From Asticcacaulis sp. AND118 (GTDB lineage: Bacteria > Pseudomonadota > Alphaproteobacteria > Caulobacterales > Caulobacteraceae): a stretch of 64,000 nucleotides of DNA. The DNA lies in assembly GCF_020535245.1 (NCBI RefSeq), contig NZ_CP084910.1, forward strand, positions 2,022,501-2,086,500, in the 5' to 3' direction. Position 1 is the stretch's first letter, and every line of letters begins with the position of its first letter. A program made the translations under genes and the position numbers. Shown here in pieces: positions 37,494-45,681 of this stretch. The notes beneath the pieces were generated by a model. That model saw only the letters and a list, made by a program, of their open reading frames with translations. It searched no databases and was not told the DNA's origin.

Positions 37494-37712
37494 GCCAAAA
37501 TCTCCTCCCTGTGCCGAAGGCATGGATGAAGGTCAGGCCGTTTCTTCTCTTCTCCCTACGGCTTGCCGTGGGGAGGTGCATGCGAGTGAAACGAGCAGAC
37601 GGAGGGGACACCTCGGACGACTGAGCACGCTGAAGCCTTGGTTAGCTGCGCCCCCTCCGTCAGTCCGCTACGCGTCCTGCCACCTCCCCAAACCTGCGGT
37701 TAGGGAGGAGAA
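37494..37712. repeat. Family C repeat (CCTCCC ... CGGAGGGG type)
   Basis: This composite of inverted segments includes CTCCTCCCTGTGCCGAAGGC, GGGGAGGTGCATGCGAGTG, GCGCCCCCTCCGTCAGTCCG and GGTTAGGGAGGAG. It fills most of the 278-base gap between the methyltransferase gene and sixA. I see no ORF in it. Relatives lie at 41095 and 59930. Confidence 0.75.
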
Positions 37713-37718
37713 GAATGC

Positions 37719-38459
37719 CTAATTCCCCTGCGGCGTCGGTTGCGGCAGCGGCACGCCCAGCTTGTCGCGGATATCGTCGATGACCGACACGGCCGTGCCG
37801 CGGATCGGCGCGCGGATCACCCGCTTGCCCGCCTCCATCAGGATCAGCCCGCCCGTATAGGGCCAGATGCGCGGCGCCCAGTCCTCGAACGGCTGCGCCC
37901 AGCGCAACAATGAGCGCAGCGGCGGCACGTACAGCGCATAGGACCAGGCGATCGGCTCCAGTTCCGCCGCGCGCAGCAGGTTTTCCAACTGCGTCCGCGA
38001 AAAGGGCTGACCATGGCCGAAGGGCGTCTTTTCGGCGTGGGTCCAGAAGCCGCCGCGCGCCACCACCGCCAGAATCAGCCGCCCGTTGGTGGTCAGAAGC
38101 CGCGACGCCTCGACCAGCAGGGCCTCCGGGTTCGACGCCTCTTCCAGCGCGTGCATGAGAAAGATGCGATCGAACAAGGCCGACGGAAACGGCGTGTGCT
38201 GCTCATCGACCAGCACCGAACGGCTCTTCAGCCCTTCCGGCCAGATTTCCGCCCCCTGCTCTGCCGGCATGGCGGCGATGACGCGCCGGGCAGACGCATT
38301 GAACGCATCGAGATACGGCGTGGTGTAACCCAGTCCCAGCACGTCCGAACCGGTCACGTCCGGCCACGCCTCGGCCAGCTTCTGAGCGACCATGCGCCTT
38401 GTCACCGCGCCTTCGGGCGTGGCATAGAAACGGCTCAGTTCGGAAACGATGCGGCGCAA
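37719..38459 (-). CDS. SAM-dependent methyltransferase (class I, Methyltransf_11-like)
   Basis: A 246-residue protein. A degenerate SAM fold is visible: DVLGLGYTTPYLDAF replaces the usual glycine-rich motif I, and FDRIFLMHALEEASNPEALLVEASRLLTTNGRLILAVVAR matches motifs II-III of small-molecule methyltransferases. It begins at a TTG with GAGG seven bases upstream and has no ATG nearby. It diverges from gloB with only 67 bases between them. Caulobacterales carry similar proteins next to gloB; the substrate is unknown. Confidence 0.75.
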   Translation of the reverse strand: MRRIVSELSRFYATPEGAVTRRMVAQKLAEAWPDVTGSDVLGLGYTTPYLDAFNASARRVIAAMPAEQGAEIWPEGLKSRSVLVDEQHTPFPSALFDRIFLMHALEEASNPEALLVEASRLLTTNGRLILAVVARGGFWTHAEKTPFGHGQPFSRTQLENLLRAAELEPIAWSYALYVPPLRSLLRWAQPFEDWAPRIWPYTGGLILMEAGKRVIRAPIRGTAVSVIDDIRDKLGVPLPQPTPQGN

Positions 38460-38526
38460 TGCGGGTCCTCACGGGATCAGACTATCTATATAGGACAGTT
38501 TGCGCGCTTTATGAGAGGATTCTGAC

Positions 38527-39273
38527 GTGTCAGGCCTGCAAATTCACCCGTTTTCCGCGCTCAGCGACAATTACGGCTTTGTGATCCGCGATGCGGCCTC
38601 GGGCAAGGTCGCCTGTATCGATACACCCGACGCCGACGCCATCATCGCCGCGCTGGAAACGCGCGGCTGGGGCCTCGACTACATCCTCAATACGCACTGG
38701 CACCGCGACCACGCGGGCGGCAATGAGGCGCTGAAAGTGCGTTACGGCTGCACCATCTACGGCCCGCAGGAGGTGCTGAAAACCGGGCCTCTGGATCACG
38801 TGCTGACCGGAGGCGACCACTTCGTGCTAGGGAGCACGGTGTTCGACGTTCTGGACCTCAAAGGGCATACGCTGGGCCATATCGGCTACAGCGCGCCGTC
38901 GGAAAAGGTGGCCTTCGTCGGCGATACGCTATTTGCGCTGGGTTGCGGGCGGCTGTTCGAGGGCACTGCGGAAGATATGTGGGGCAGCCTTCAAAGGCTG
39001 CTGGCGCTCGATCCGCAGACGACAATCTACTGCGCGCACGAATATACGCTGTCGAACCTCACATTCGCCGAAAGTCTGGGGGATTCTGCGGCCTTGGCCG
39101 CGCGCGGGGTCGATATCCGCGCCCGCCGCGAACGCGGTGAGCCGACCGTGCCCATGCGTCTGGCCGACGAACTCGCGACCAATCCGTTTCTGGTCTATCC
39201 CTTGAAAGAAGAGGGTTTCGCCGCCCAGGCCGCAAAGTTCGGCGAGATCAGAGCCGCGAAGGATAAGTTCTAA
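38527..39273 (+). CDS. gloB: Hydroxyacylglutathione hydrolase (glyoxalase II)
   Basis: A 248-residue metallo-beta-lactamase-fold enzyme that hydrolyses S-lactoylglutathione in methylglyoxal detoxification. The metal-binding motif is THWHRDHAGG. Further ligands are in GHTLGHIGY, FVGDTLFALGCGRLFEG and YCAHEYTLSNL, and the C-terminal glyoxalase II domain follows (RRERGEPTVPMRLADELATNPFL). The start is a GTG with AGAGG eight bases upstream. Confidence 0.94.
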   Translation: MSGLQIHPFSALSDNYGFVIRDAASGKVACIDTPDADAIIAALETRGWGLDYILNTHWHRDHAGGNEALKVRYGCTIYGPQEVLKTGPLDHVLTGGDHFVLGSTVFDVLDLKGHTLGHIGYSAPSEKVAFVGDTLFALGCGRLFEGTAEDMWGSLQRLLALDPQTTIYCAHEYTLSNLTFAESLGDSAALAARGVDIRARRERGEPTVPMRLADELATNPFLVYPLKEEGFAAQAAKFGEIRAAKDKF

Positions 39274-39309
39274 TCTCCTCCCTGCGCTGACAGCGCGGGG
39301 CGGAGAGGT

Positions 39310-40122
39310 CTACCCCCCCGTCAGCACCTTTGTCACGCGCTTGGACGACGGCCTGCCGCCCCAGCCCTTGCTGAGATCGAGCCGCAGCATCAGCGTATCG
39401 CCTTCGACCCAGACGCCGGGCGGGCGGCCTTCGATCAGCTTCACTTCCTGCACGGGGGCCAGCAAACGGCGGCCCTTGGTGGTGGCCGACATCTCGACCA
39501 TGGCGTCGGCCGTCACGGTCGCCGCATCGGCGAAGAGGTAATCGGCCCCCGGCGTCTGCACATCGGCTTCGAAGCGCACCAGTCGCGTCAGCGCCGCAGA
39601 CGCGCGCTTTGAGGTGCGCACCAGATGCTGGAACAGTTGCGACGGCGACATATGGCCCGGCTCGAAGGCCTCGGCGCGACCGGCCACGGCCACCGGGTCG
39701 CCGGTCGGACGGTCCTTGGAGAACAGGATCATCCCGCCCCAGCGCGTCGCCTTGAGCACCGGCTCGCCCATATCGTTCTTGAAGATGATGTCGCCCATCG
39801 GGCCCGGCGTCGGGGTCAGGGCCCAGACCTCGCTGTCGCCGTCGAACTGGATCAGCGGATTGCGGCGGCTGCGGTCCAGAACGAAGCTCTCGCCGCGGTC
39901 CGTGGTGAAACGCGCCACCGGCGGCGGCGCATTGTTACGACCGTCATTGGGCTGAGACCGGCCGCTCAGCGAATCGCGCAGGGTGCGCTCCGCCTGGGCC
40001 TGAGCCATGCCGGCGAACGGCAGGCACAGCGCCAGGAGCAGCAAGCACAATCCCCGGCACAAAAGGCGGGTCTTCTGGACCTCAGACTTCGGGGAACGCG
40101 ATGTAAACCAGCGGTGTGTCAT
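39310..40122 (-). CDS. Exported protein, probably DUF4908 family
   Basis: A 270-residue protein with an N-terminal signal (LLCRGLCLLLLALCLPFAGMAQAQA) after a basic stretch. The mature part contains RFTTDRGESFVLDRSRRNPLIQFDGDSEVWALTP and GDIIFKNDMGEPVLKATRWGGMILF, which I associate with DUF4908, a family known mostly from Caulobacterales. No catalytic motif is apparent. It converges on gloB with a short GC hairpin between. The start could be a few residues in. Confidence 0.7.
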   Translation of the reverse strand: MTHRWFTSRSPKSEVQKTRLLCRGLCLLLLALCLPFAGMAQAQAERTLRDSLSGRSQPNDGRNNAPPPVARFTTDRGESFVLDRSRRNPLIQFDGDSEVWALTPTPGPMGDIIFKNDMGEPVLKATRWGGMILFSKDRPTGDPVAVAGRAEAFEPGHMSPSQLFQHLVRTSKRASAALTRLVRFEADVQTPGADYLFADAATVTADAMVEMSATTKGRRLLAPVQEVKLIEGRPPGVWVEGDTLMLRLDLSKGWGGRPSSKRVTKVLTGG

Positions 40123-40294
40123 TGACCGAAGAAGTACGCACGGAAATGGGCGGAATTTGGACCGGGATAGGGATTCTCCGCGGCGCTATCCGTTGTATGG
40201 CAAGCCATTGAGGCATTTTTGCCACAAGATGTTCCGCGAATGATTACCGCTCTCAAAAGGGACGGGGACAGAGCATTTCCGCGCTTCACGCATA

Positions 40295-40328
40295 AAAAAT
40301 CCCCGCGGTCGGAACCACGGGGATTTTT
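40295..40328. terminator. Bidirectional terminator after phaB
   Basis: AAAAATCCCCG, 12 bases, CGGGGATTTTT gives an 11-bp stem with A/T flanks on both sides, 18 bases past the phaB stop codon. The 223-base gap to 40122 otherwise holds nothing I can identify. Confidence 0.85.
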
Positions 40329-40345
40329 CCTGAAAATCAGAAGGT

Positions 40346-41071
40346 TTAGCTCGCCATATGCTGACCGCCGTTCACCGCAATGGTGGCGCCGGTGATGAAG
40401 CTGCCCATGTCCGACGCGAGGAAGGCGACGATTTCGGCGACCTCTTCCGGCGTGCCGAGACGGCCGACAGGGATGCCCGACACGATCTTGTCCAGCACGG
40501 CGGGGGCGATGGCCGAGACCATTTCGGTCGAGGTGTAGCCGGGGGCCACGCAGTTGACCGTGATGCCCTTGGCCGCCGATTCGAGCGCCAGCGCCTTGGT
40601 GAAGCCGATCACCCCGGCCTTGGCCGTCGAATAGTTGGCCTGACCGGCCTGACCCTTCTGACCGTTGATCGACGAGATGTTGATGATGCGGCCATAACCG
40701 CGCTCACGCATGCCCTCGATGACCGGGCGGGTCATGTTGAACATCGAATCGAGGTTGGTGTGGATGACCTCCTGCCACTGCTGCTGGCTCATCTTGTGGA
40801 AGAAGCCGTCGCGGGTGATGCCGGCATTGTTGACCAAGACCTCGACCGGGCCCAGGGCGGCCTCGACCTCGGCCACGGCGCGCTGACAGTCTTCGTAGCT
40901 GGCGACCGAGCCCTTGACGACGAAGACGTCCAGTTCCTCTGCGACCTTTTTGGCGGCCTCTTCGTTACCGGCGTAGCCGGCGGCGACCTTGAAACCGGCG
41001 TCCTTCAGACGCTTCACGATGGCCTTGCCGATACCGCGCGTGCCGCCCGTAACCAATGCAACTCTGCTCAT
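40346..41071 (-). CDS. phaB: Acetoacetyl-CoA reductase (NADPH)
   Basis: A 241-residue short-chain dehydrogenase that makes (R)-3-hydroxybutyryl-CoA for polyhydroxyalkanoate. The cofactor motif is TGGTRGIGKAI and the active site is the Ser-Tyr-Lys set in INISSINGQKGQAGQANYSTAK. VNNAGITRDGFFHKMSQQQW and the C-terminal ATIAVNGGQHMAS are specific to PhaB. It follows phaA on the same strand, with a Family C repeat between. Confidence 0.95.
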   Translation of the reverse strand: MSRVALVTGGTRGIGKAIVKRLKDAGFKVAAGYAGNEEAAKKVAEELDVFVVKGSVASYEDCQRAVAEVEAALGPVEVLVNNAGITRDGFFHKMSQQQWQEVIHTNLDSMFNMTRPVIEGMRERGYGRIINISSINGQKGQAGQANYSTAKAGVIGFTKALALESAAKGITVNCVAPGYTSTEMVSAIAPAVLDKIVSGIPVGRLGTPEEVAEIVAFLASDMGSFITGATIAVNGGQHMAS

Positions 41072-41094
41072 TTTTTATCCCTATAAATTCATTC

Positions 41095-41236
41095 TCATCC
41101 TCCCCTGTAGCGAAGCGTACGGGGGAGGTGTCTGTGAACGAAGTGAACAGACGGAGGGGGCAGAGTTCTTGGTGCGCCCCCTCCACCACTTCGTGGTCCC
41201 CCTCCCCCGTATCGCTACGCTCACAAGGGAGGATGT
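41095..41236. repeat. Family C repeat between phaA and phaB
   Basis: It contains CCTCCCCTGTAGCGAAGCG, ACGGGGGAGGTGTCTGTGAA, ACAGACGGAGGGGGC and the inverse arm CCCCCTCCACCACTTCGTGG ... CGCTACGCTCACAAGGGAGG. It separates the two PHA genes without breaking either. Confidence 0.8.
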
Positions 41237-41240
41237 AAGA

Positions 41241-42449
41241 TTACCCGACAGTCTCAACGGTCAGGGCCACACCCATGCCCCCGCCGATACAGAGCGTGGC
41301 AAGGCCTTTCAGCGGCTTGCCGGCTTCCGCCGCGCGGCGGTTCAGTTCGAAGATCAGCGTGGTCAGGATGCGTGCGCCCGACGCACCGATCGGGTGGCCG
41401 ATGGCGATGGCGCCGCCGTTGACATTGACCTTCGACGTATCGAGGCCCAGTTCCTTCACCACGCACAGGGCCTGAGCCGCAAAGGCTTCGTTCGATTCGA
41501 CCAGATCGAGATCGGCGACGCCCCAGCCGGCCTTTTCCAGCGCTTTTTTCGAAGCCGGGATCGGACCGGTGCCCATGATGGCCGGATCGACGCCCGCCGT
41601 GGCCCACGATTTGATGCGCGCCAACGGCTTCAGGCCGCGCGCCGCCGCCTCATCCGCCGACATCAGCACCAGAGCCGCCGCGCCGTCATTGAGGCCCGAC
41701 GCGTTAGCCGCGGTGACCGAGCCGTCCTTGGTGAAGGCAGGCTTGAGACCGGCCACGCTTTCCAGCGTCGCGCCGTGACGGATGAATTCGTCCTTGTCGA
41801 CCACGGTGTCGCCCTTGCGGCCCTTGATGGTCACCGGCGCGATTTCATCATCGAACCTGCCGGCCTTTTGCGCGGCCTCGGCCTTGTTCTGCGAAGCGAC
41901 GGCAAACTCGTCCTGCGCCAGACGGGTGATCTCCCACCTGGCGGCGATGTTCTCGGCCGTCTGGCCCATGTGGTAGTTGTTGAAGGCGTCCCACAGGCCG
42001 TCCTTGATCATGGTGTCGGTGAACGAGATGTCGCCGAATTTCTGACCGTTGCGCAGGAAGGCCGCGTGATTGGCCTGCGACATGCTTTCCTGACCGCCGG
42101 CGATGACGATCTTCGCGTCGCCCAGCGCGATCTGCTGGGCCGCCAGCGCCACGGCGCGCAGGCCCGAACCGCAGATCTGGTTGATGCCCCAGGCCGGGGT
42201 GGTGTGGGGCAGGCCGCCCTTGATGGCCGCCTGACGCGCCGGCCCCTGACCCTGGGCGGCGGTAAGCACCTGACCGAGGATCACTTCATCGATCTCTTCG
42301 CCCTTGAGGCCCGAACGCTCCAGCGCCGCCCTGATGACGTGAGCGCCCAGTTCGGCCCCCGAAAGCGAGGACAGGCCGCCGAGGAACGAACCGACCGGCG
42401 TACGGGCCGCCGCCACGATCACCACCTCAGACACAGTGCTTACCGACAT
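41241..42449 (-). CDS. phaA: Acetyl-CoA C-acetyltransferase (beta-ketothiolase)
   Basis: A 402-residue thiolase that condenses two acetyl-CoA to acetoacetyl-CoA. The nucleophilic Cys is in [18 protein letters not shown]. The His is in [17 protein letters not shown] and the second Cys is in [11 protein letters not shown] at the C-terminus. I start at the ATG at 42449 with AAAGGGAA upstream. phaC is not in the window. The regulator phaR is divergent across a 407-base gap rich in TGCA motifs. Confidence 0.94.
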   Translation of the reverse strand: MSVSTVSEVVIVAAARTPVGSFLGGLSSLSGAELGAHVIRAALERSGLKGEEIDEVILGQVLTAAQGQGPARQAAIKGGLPHTTPAWGINQICGSGLRAVALAAQQIALGDAKIVIAGGQESMSQANHAAFLRNGQKFGDISFTDTMIKDGLWDAFNNYHMGQTAENIAARWEITRLAQDEFAVASQNKAEAAQKAGRFDDEIAPVTIKGRKGDTVVDKDEFIRHGATLESVAGLKPAFTKDGSVTAANASGLNDGAAALVLMSADEAAARGLKPLARIKSWATAGVDPAIMGTGPIPASKKALEKAGWGVADLDLVESNEAFAAQALCVVKELGLDTSKVNVNGGAIAIGHPIGASGARILTTLIFELNRRAAEAGKPLKGLATLCIGGGMGVALTVETVG

Positions 42450-42570
42450 AAAAATTCCCTTTTGAAAATGACCGGACGGTTTCCCTGACACCGCAAATTC
42501 ACGCGCTTATCCGGCGAGTTGACGCCACGGACCCTGCCCCAAAGGCGTGACGGTGTCACGACACAAAATA

Positions 42571-42657
42571 TGTGCAAAAGTCTCCAAACACGTGATTTTG
42601 AGCGAAAATTTTTCGCATATGCACAACCATCACGCCGGATTTACCGCATTTTGCACA
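42571..42657. promoter_or_regulatory. Palindrome-rich phaA-phaR control region
   Basis: TGTGCAAAA (42571-42579) and its inverse TTTTGCACA (42649-42657) flank the palindrome GCGAAAATTTTTCGC (42602-42616). ATTGCGCACTTTGCATGTTGCGCA lies nearer phaR. PhaR proteins bind TGC/GCA-rich repeats and repress their own gene, so these are candidate operators. Confidence 0.4.
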
Positions 42658-42856
42658 CGCACACGCGGTTTATCGCCACATCCCCCTTGAACAACCGGGG
42701 GAATACCCATTTAGTAGGCTCAGATCTTCCGCATAAGCACAAAAAGCCGCGGAAGGCGTCTTTGTCTTTCGCGATTGCGCACTTTGCATGTTGCGCAGCA
42801 TGAGATGCGAAGACGGCAACACACACGACCCATGCAGGGGGAGCGAGGACAAACGC

Positions 42857-43495
42857 ATGACCGAAACCAAGTCCAAGGCGAAACGGGGCGACCAGGAACG
42901 CGTCGTCATCAAGAAGTACGCCAACCGCCGGCTTTATAATACCGCCACCAGCTCCTACGTCACGCTCGACAACCTGTCGGACATGGTGCGTCAGAATATC
43001 GACTTCGTGGTCTATGACGCCAAGACCGGCGACGACATTACCCGAGGAGTCCTTGCCCAGATCATCTTCGAAGAAGAGAGCCGCGGCCAGAACCTGCTGC
43101 CGATCCAGTTCCTGCGCCAGTTGATCTCCTTCTACGGCGACTCGATGCAGAACCTTCTTCCGACCTATCTGGAAATGTCGCTGGATGGCTTCGCCAAGCA
43201 GCAGGAGCGGTTCCGCTCGCAATTCTCGCAGGCCTTCGGCGGCGCGCCGGGCCTCGGCTATTTCGACGAGCAGGTGGCGCAGAACCTGGCCATGTTCGAC
43301 CGCGCCATGCGCATGTTCTCGCCCTTCTCGTTTGCGGCGCCCGGCGCCACGGCGGGCGGGGTTCAGCCCGCCGAAGCCCCCGCCGCGCCGCAACCGGCCG
43401 CCGCACCGGCCCGCGACAGCGATCAGGTCAACGAACTGCGCCAGCAGATCGAGGCCATGAAGGCCCAGATCGATCAACTGGCCACGCGCAAATAG
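42857..43495 (+). CDS. phaR: Polyhydroxyalkanoate synthesis repressor PhaR
   Basis: A 212-residue regulator that binds DNA and PHA granules and represses phasin and PHA genes. The PHB accumulation DNA-binding domain is clear (VVIKKYANRRLYNTATSSYVTLDNLSDMVRQ), followed by DDITRGVLAQIIFEEESRGQNLLPIQFLRQLISFYGDSMQ. The C-terminus is Ala/Pro-rich with a final amphipathic helix (NELRQQIEAMKAQIDQLA). I start at the ATG at 42857 with GAGGA upstream. Confidence 0.94.
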   Translation: MTETKSKAKRGDQERVVIKKYANRRLYNTATSSYVTLDNLSDMVRQNIDFVVYDAKTGDDITRGVLAQIIFEEESRGQNLLPIQFLRQLISFYGDSMQNLLPTYLEMSLDGFAKQQERFRSQFSQAFGGAPGLGYFDEQVAQNLAMFDRAMRMFSPFSFAAPGATAGGVQPAEAPAAPQPAAAPARDSDQVNELRQQIEAMKAQIDQLATRK

Positions 43496-43540
43496 ACGCG
43501 GCCTTAACGGAAATCGTGTATAGAGGGCGGGAACTTGAAG

Positions 43541-43580
43541 CCTCATGCCGAAAAGTGGGCACCAGTTTTCGGAAAAACAT
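43541..43580. repeat. Family D REP-like palindrome
   Basis: TCATGCCGAAAAGTGGGCAC faces AGTTTTCGGAAAAACATGA. It is of the same general type as the elements at 7972, 45583, 47379 and 50799. Confidence 0.65.
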
Positions 43581-43598
43581 GAGGCGTTGCAAAGATTT

Positions 43599-43636
43599 AG
43601 AGCATTCGTCGGGTCAACAGGGCCGACGAATGCTCT
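43599..43636 (+). terminator. Strong hairpin, probable terminator of phaR
   Basis: AGAGCATTCGTCGG, ten bases, CCGACGAATGCTCT is a perfect 14-bp stem followed by AATTTCCGCCCTTTTT. It stands 104 bases past the phaR stop codon. Confidence 0.6.
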
Positions 43637-43676
43637 AATTTCCGCCCTTTTTCGTCACCGAGTTTCCTCTGTCAGA

Positions 43677-43931
43677 ATGACTAAAAAGCCCAACCTTCCC
43701 GTCCCTGCCGGTCCTGTCGTGGAGCACGAACCGTCGCGCACGCGCCGGATCAACAAGGCTTACGAGAATGTCGACTACGCGGCGCAGGTGCTGGGGGGCG
43801 GCGAAAAGCGCGGCCTGCGCGGCGGGCCGGAGACGCTGGGCCGGGCAAAAAAGACCTATCTGTCGTCCGAATATTCCGGGCCGAACGATCGCCGCCCGGC
43901 TCCGGGCCGCATCAAGCAAGAGAAGATATAG
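43677..43931 (+). CDS. Small conserved hypothetical protein
   Basis: An 84-residue, strongly basic, probably disordered protein with no signal or membrane segment. It contains VVEHEPSRTRRINKAYENVDY and EKRGLRGGPETLGRAKKTYLSSE. I know no function. I start at the ATG at 43677 because upstream sequence is repeat and terminator. Codon use resembles the neighbours, which supports a real gene. Confidence 0.6.
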   Translation: MTKKPNLPVPAGPVVEHEPSRTRRINKAYENVDYAAQVLGGGEKRGLRGGPETLGRAKKTYLSSEYSGPNDRRPAPGRIKQEKI

Positions 43932-43952
43932 GGTTAATTGATTTTAACCGAA

Positions 43953-43967
43953 CGGCACGGCTCTTGC
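43953..43967 (+). promoter_or_regulatory. Sigma-54-like promoter upstream of a 25-residue ORF
   Basis: CGGCAC, GGCTC, TTGC differs from the flgF promoter core only in its first base and shares the same spacer. A near-CtrA box, TTAA-N6-TTAA (43934-43947), precedes it. The palindrome CGCAAC-T-GTTGCG (43977-43989) follows it. Confidence 0.55.
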
Positions 43968-43998
43968 AGCGCGCTTCGCAACTGTTGCGGAGCGTCTC

Positions 43999-44076
43999 AT
44001 GCACACCCTCACGCCCTTCCTGATGAAGACCTTCGACGTCCTGCTGGTCGCCACCATCTTCACGCTGTTCACGTAG
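43999..44076 (+). CDS. Putative 25-residue membrane microprotein
   Basis: A short ORF beginning MHTLTPFLMKTF and ending in a hydrophobic stretch (VLLVATIFTLFT). Length, LTP start and single-helix character resemble the three microproteins at 51130-51400, especially the second one, which begins MTQYLTPLYFL. It lies 32 bases downstream of a sigma-54-like promoter. A GCGGAGCG sequence precedes the ATG. It is too short to prove coding by statistics alone. Confidence 0.5.
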   Translation: MHTLTPFLMKTFDVLLVATIFTLFT

Positions 44077-44095
44077 CCTGCGCCCACTAACGGGT

Positions 44096-44114
44096 GCAGG
44101 GGCCGCGCCCCTGC
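44096..44114 (-). terminator. Family E hairpin after the four-helix membrane protein gene
   Basis: GCAGGGGC, CGC, GCCCCTGC is identical to the copy at 2371-2389. It lies 17 bases past the stop codon of the minus-strand gene, the same distance as at the MotE-like gene. Confidence 0.55.
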
Positions 44115-44130
44115 AAACTTACCTGCAAAC

Positions 44131-44586
44131 TTAACCGAACTCGAGGTCACGGCGAGCCGTGATGATGGTCACGATAAAGCCGGCCAGCACATCGAGCAGC
44201 GTCATGGTGGTCAGCAGGAAGAAGGTCGAGGTGCCGAACGGGCGCAGCAGCAGGAACTCGACCAGACAGATGATGAACAGGATCATCGACAGAGAGTGAT
44301 TGACGATGGCCACGCTGTCCGAACGGGTTGATTTCAGCAGTTCGAAGAACAGCATGATCAGGCCGATGAAGACCACCACGTCGCCGGTGGAGATCAGCCA
44401 GCGCGTACCGTCCGACGGCATGGGGATGCTGAACAGGACGTGGCTCAGGCCGTTATAGGCGGAATTGGCGTCGCTGCCGAACATATGGAACAGGGCGACG
44501 ATGTTATACACCGCGACCGGTATGGCCAGCATCGGGAAGGCGGTCAGAAAACCCCCATCGTCCTTTTTGGCGGGCGCGTTGGCCAT
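44131..44586 (-). CDS. Four-helix inner-membrane protein of unknown function
   Basis: A 151-residue protein with four predicted helices (FPMLAIPVAVYNIVALFHMF, LISTGDVVVFIGLIMLFFEL, VNHSLSMILFIICLVEFLLL, FFLLTTMTLLDVLAGFIVTI). It has no motif I can tie to a known transporter or enzyme. I prefer the ATG at 44586 with GGGGAAG upstream; an in-frame ATG at 44652 would add 22 residues. It is just downstream of the GT2 gene on the same strand. Confidence 0.75.
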   Translation of the reverse strand: MANAPAKKDDGGFLTAFPMLAIPVAVYNIVALFHMFGSDANSAYNGLSHVLFSIPMPSDGTRWLISTGDVVVFIGLIMLFFELLKSTRSDSVAIVNHSLSMILFIICLVEFLLLRPFGTSTFFLLTTMTLLDVLAGFIVTIITARRDLEFG

Positions 44587-44678
44587 ATGCTTCCCCGTTT
44601 GCGAAATGACAGCCGTACCTACTACCGCGTTTCGCTGATCCTGACTAGCCATCCCGTTAACCCTGTTTCAGGTGAGGT

Positions 44679-45425
44679 TTAAAGCTCGGTCGTGCCCCCC
44701 GGCAGGCGGCGGCGACTGTTGAGCCACATGACGCCCGGCAGATCCTTCAGCGCGTTCTTGAGGCGGCCCCAGTTGGTGTATTTGGAATTGCCCGTCGTGC
44801 GCGGCCGGTCGTCGACCGGCTCAAAAAGCGTATCATAGCCTTCGCGGTTGACCAAGGCCGGGATGTAGCGGTGCATATTGTCGAAATAGGGCAGCAGCAA
44901 ATAGAGGTCGCGGCGGATGGCCTTGATGCCGCAGCCGGTATCGTTCGACCCGTCTTTCAGCAGGCTCTTGCGGATGCCGTTGGCCCAGCGCGAGGCCCAC
45001 TTCTTCGACGCCGTGTCCTGACGGCGGCGGCGCTCGCCGGCGACCAGTCCCACGGACGGCGCGGCATTGAGCAGGATGGTCGCCACATTGAGCACGTCCC
45101 TGGCCGGGTTCTGCCCGTCGCCGTCCATCATGGCGATGACGCGACCCTTGGCGTGCAAGGCGCCCGTGCGCACGCCGCCCGACTTGCCGACATTCTTTTC
45201 GTGCCGCAGAACGCGCAGTTCCGGCACCGAGGCCTTGAGACCGGTCAGAACCTGCAACGTCTTGTCTGTCGATTTGTCGTCGATGAAGATCAGTTCGTAA
45301 TTGCCCGCGCCCAGCCCCGCGTCGAAGGTGGTTTTCAACTCCTGCACGACCTGCGTGGTGGCCCCCTCTTCGTTGTGAACGGCGACGACGACGGACACGG
45401 ATACAGGCATAGGAATAGCGCTCAT
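44679..45425 (-). CDS. Glycosyltransferase family 2 (dolichol/undecaprenyl-phosphate sugar synthase-like)
   Basis: A 248-residue cytoplasmic GT-A enzyme, probably making a polyprenyl-phosphate-linked sugar. VSVVVAVHNEEGATTQVVQEL, FIDDKSTDKTLQVL and the DxD-type MMDGDGQNPARDVLN are visible. NDTGCGIKAIRRDLYLLLPYF and HRYIPALVNREGY match the DPM1/ArnC group. It diverges from an ArnT-like transferase, a natural acceptor of such lipid-linked sugars. The start is uncertain (ATG 45425 or 45410). Confidence 0.85.
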   Translation of the reverse strand: MSAIPMPVSVSVVVAVHNEEGATTQVVQELKTTFDAGLGAGNYELIFIDDKSTDKTLQVLTGLKASVPELRVLRHEKNVGKSGGVRTGALHAKGRVIAMMDGDGQNPARDVLNVATILLNAAPSVGLVAGERRRRQDTASKKWASRWANGIRKSLLKDGSNDTGCGIKAIRRDLYLLLPYFDNMHRYIPALVNREGYDTLFEPVDDRPRTTGNSKYTNWGRLKNALKDLPGVMWLNSRRRLPGGTTEL

Positions 45426-45582
45426 CAAGGAATGGAATTGGGCCGACGACTCCGTCGCCGGTAATATGAGTCTGGCGTCTTATCAGGTTTGCGGTTAAGC
45501 GTAAACCGAACACCCCACGCCTGAGATTCAGGTGCGTCTCAACACCCGGATTTCGCGTCTGCGAGCAGCCTTAGAGCGTTTT

Positions 45583-45672
45583 CCGATCTGATTGCCTCAG
45601 ATCGGCGCTCCAGATTTTAAGTTAAGACGCACTTTTGGCCCGAAAAGTGCGTCCCACCTTTCGGAAAGTGCT
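45583..45672. repeat. Family D compound palindrome upstream of the ArnT-like gene
   Basis: Two hairpins follow one another: CCGATCTGA, TTGCC, TCAGATCGG (45583-45605) and GACGCACTTTT, GGCCCG, AAAAGTGCGTC (45626-45653). The fragment CCACCTTTCGGAAAGTG comes next. They lie in the divergent 256-base gap. Confidence 0.7.
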
Positions 45673-45681
45673 TTGGCAACC

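Noticed and set aside
37441-37718. Possible tRNA-like GGTTCAAGCC near 37490
   Set aside because: No acceptor stem or anticodon arm can be folded around it; the sequence belongs to a Family C repeat.
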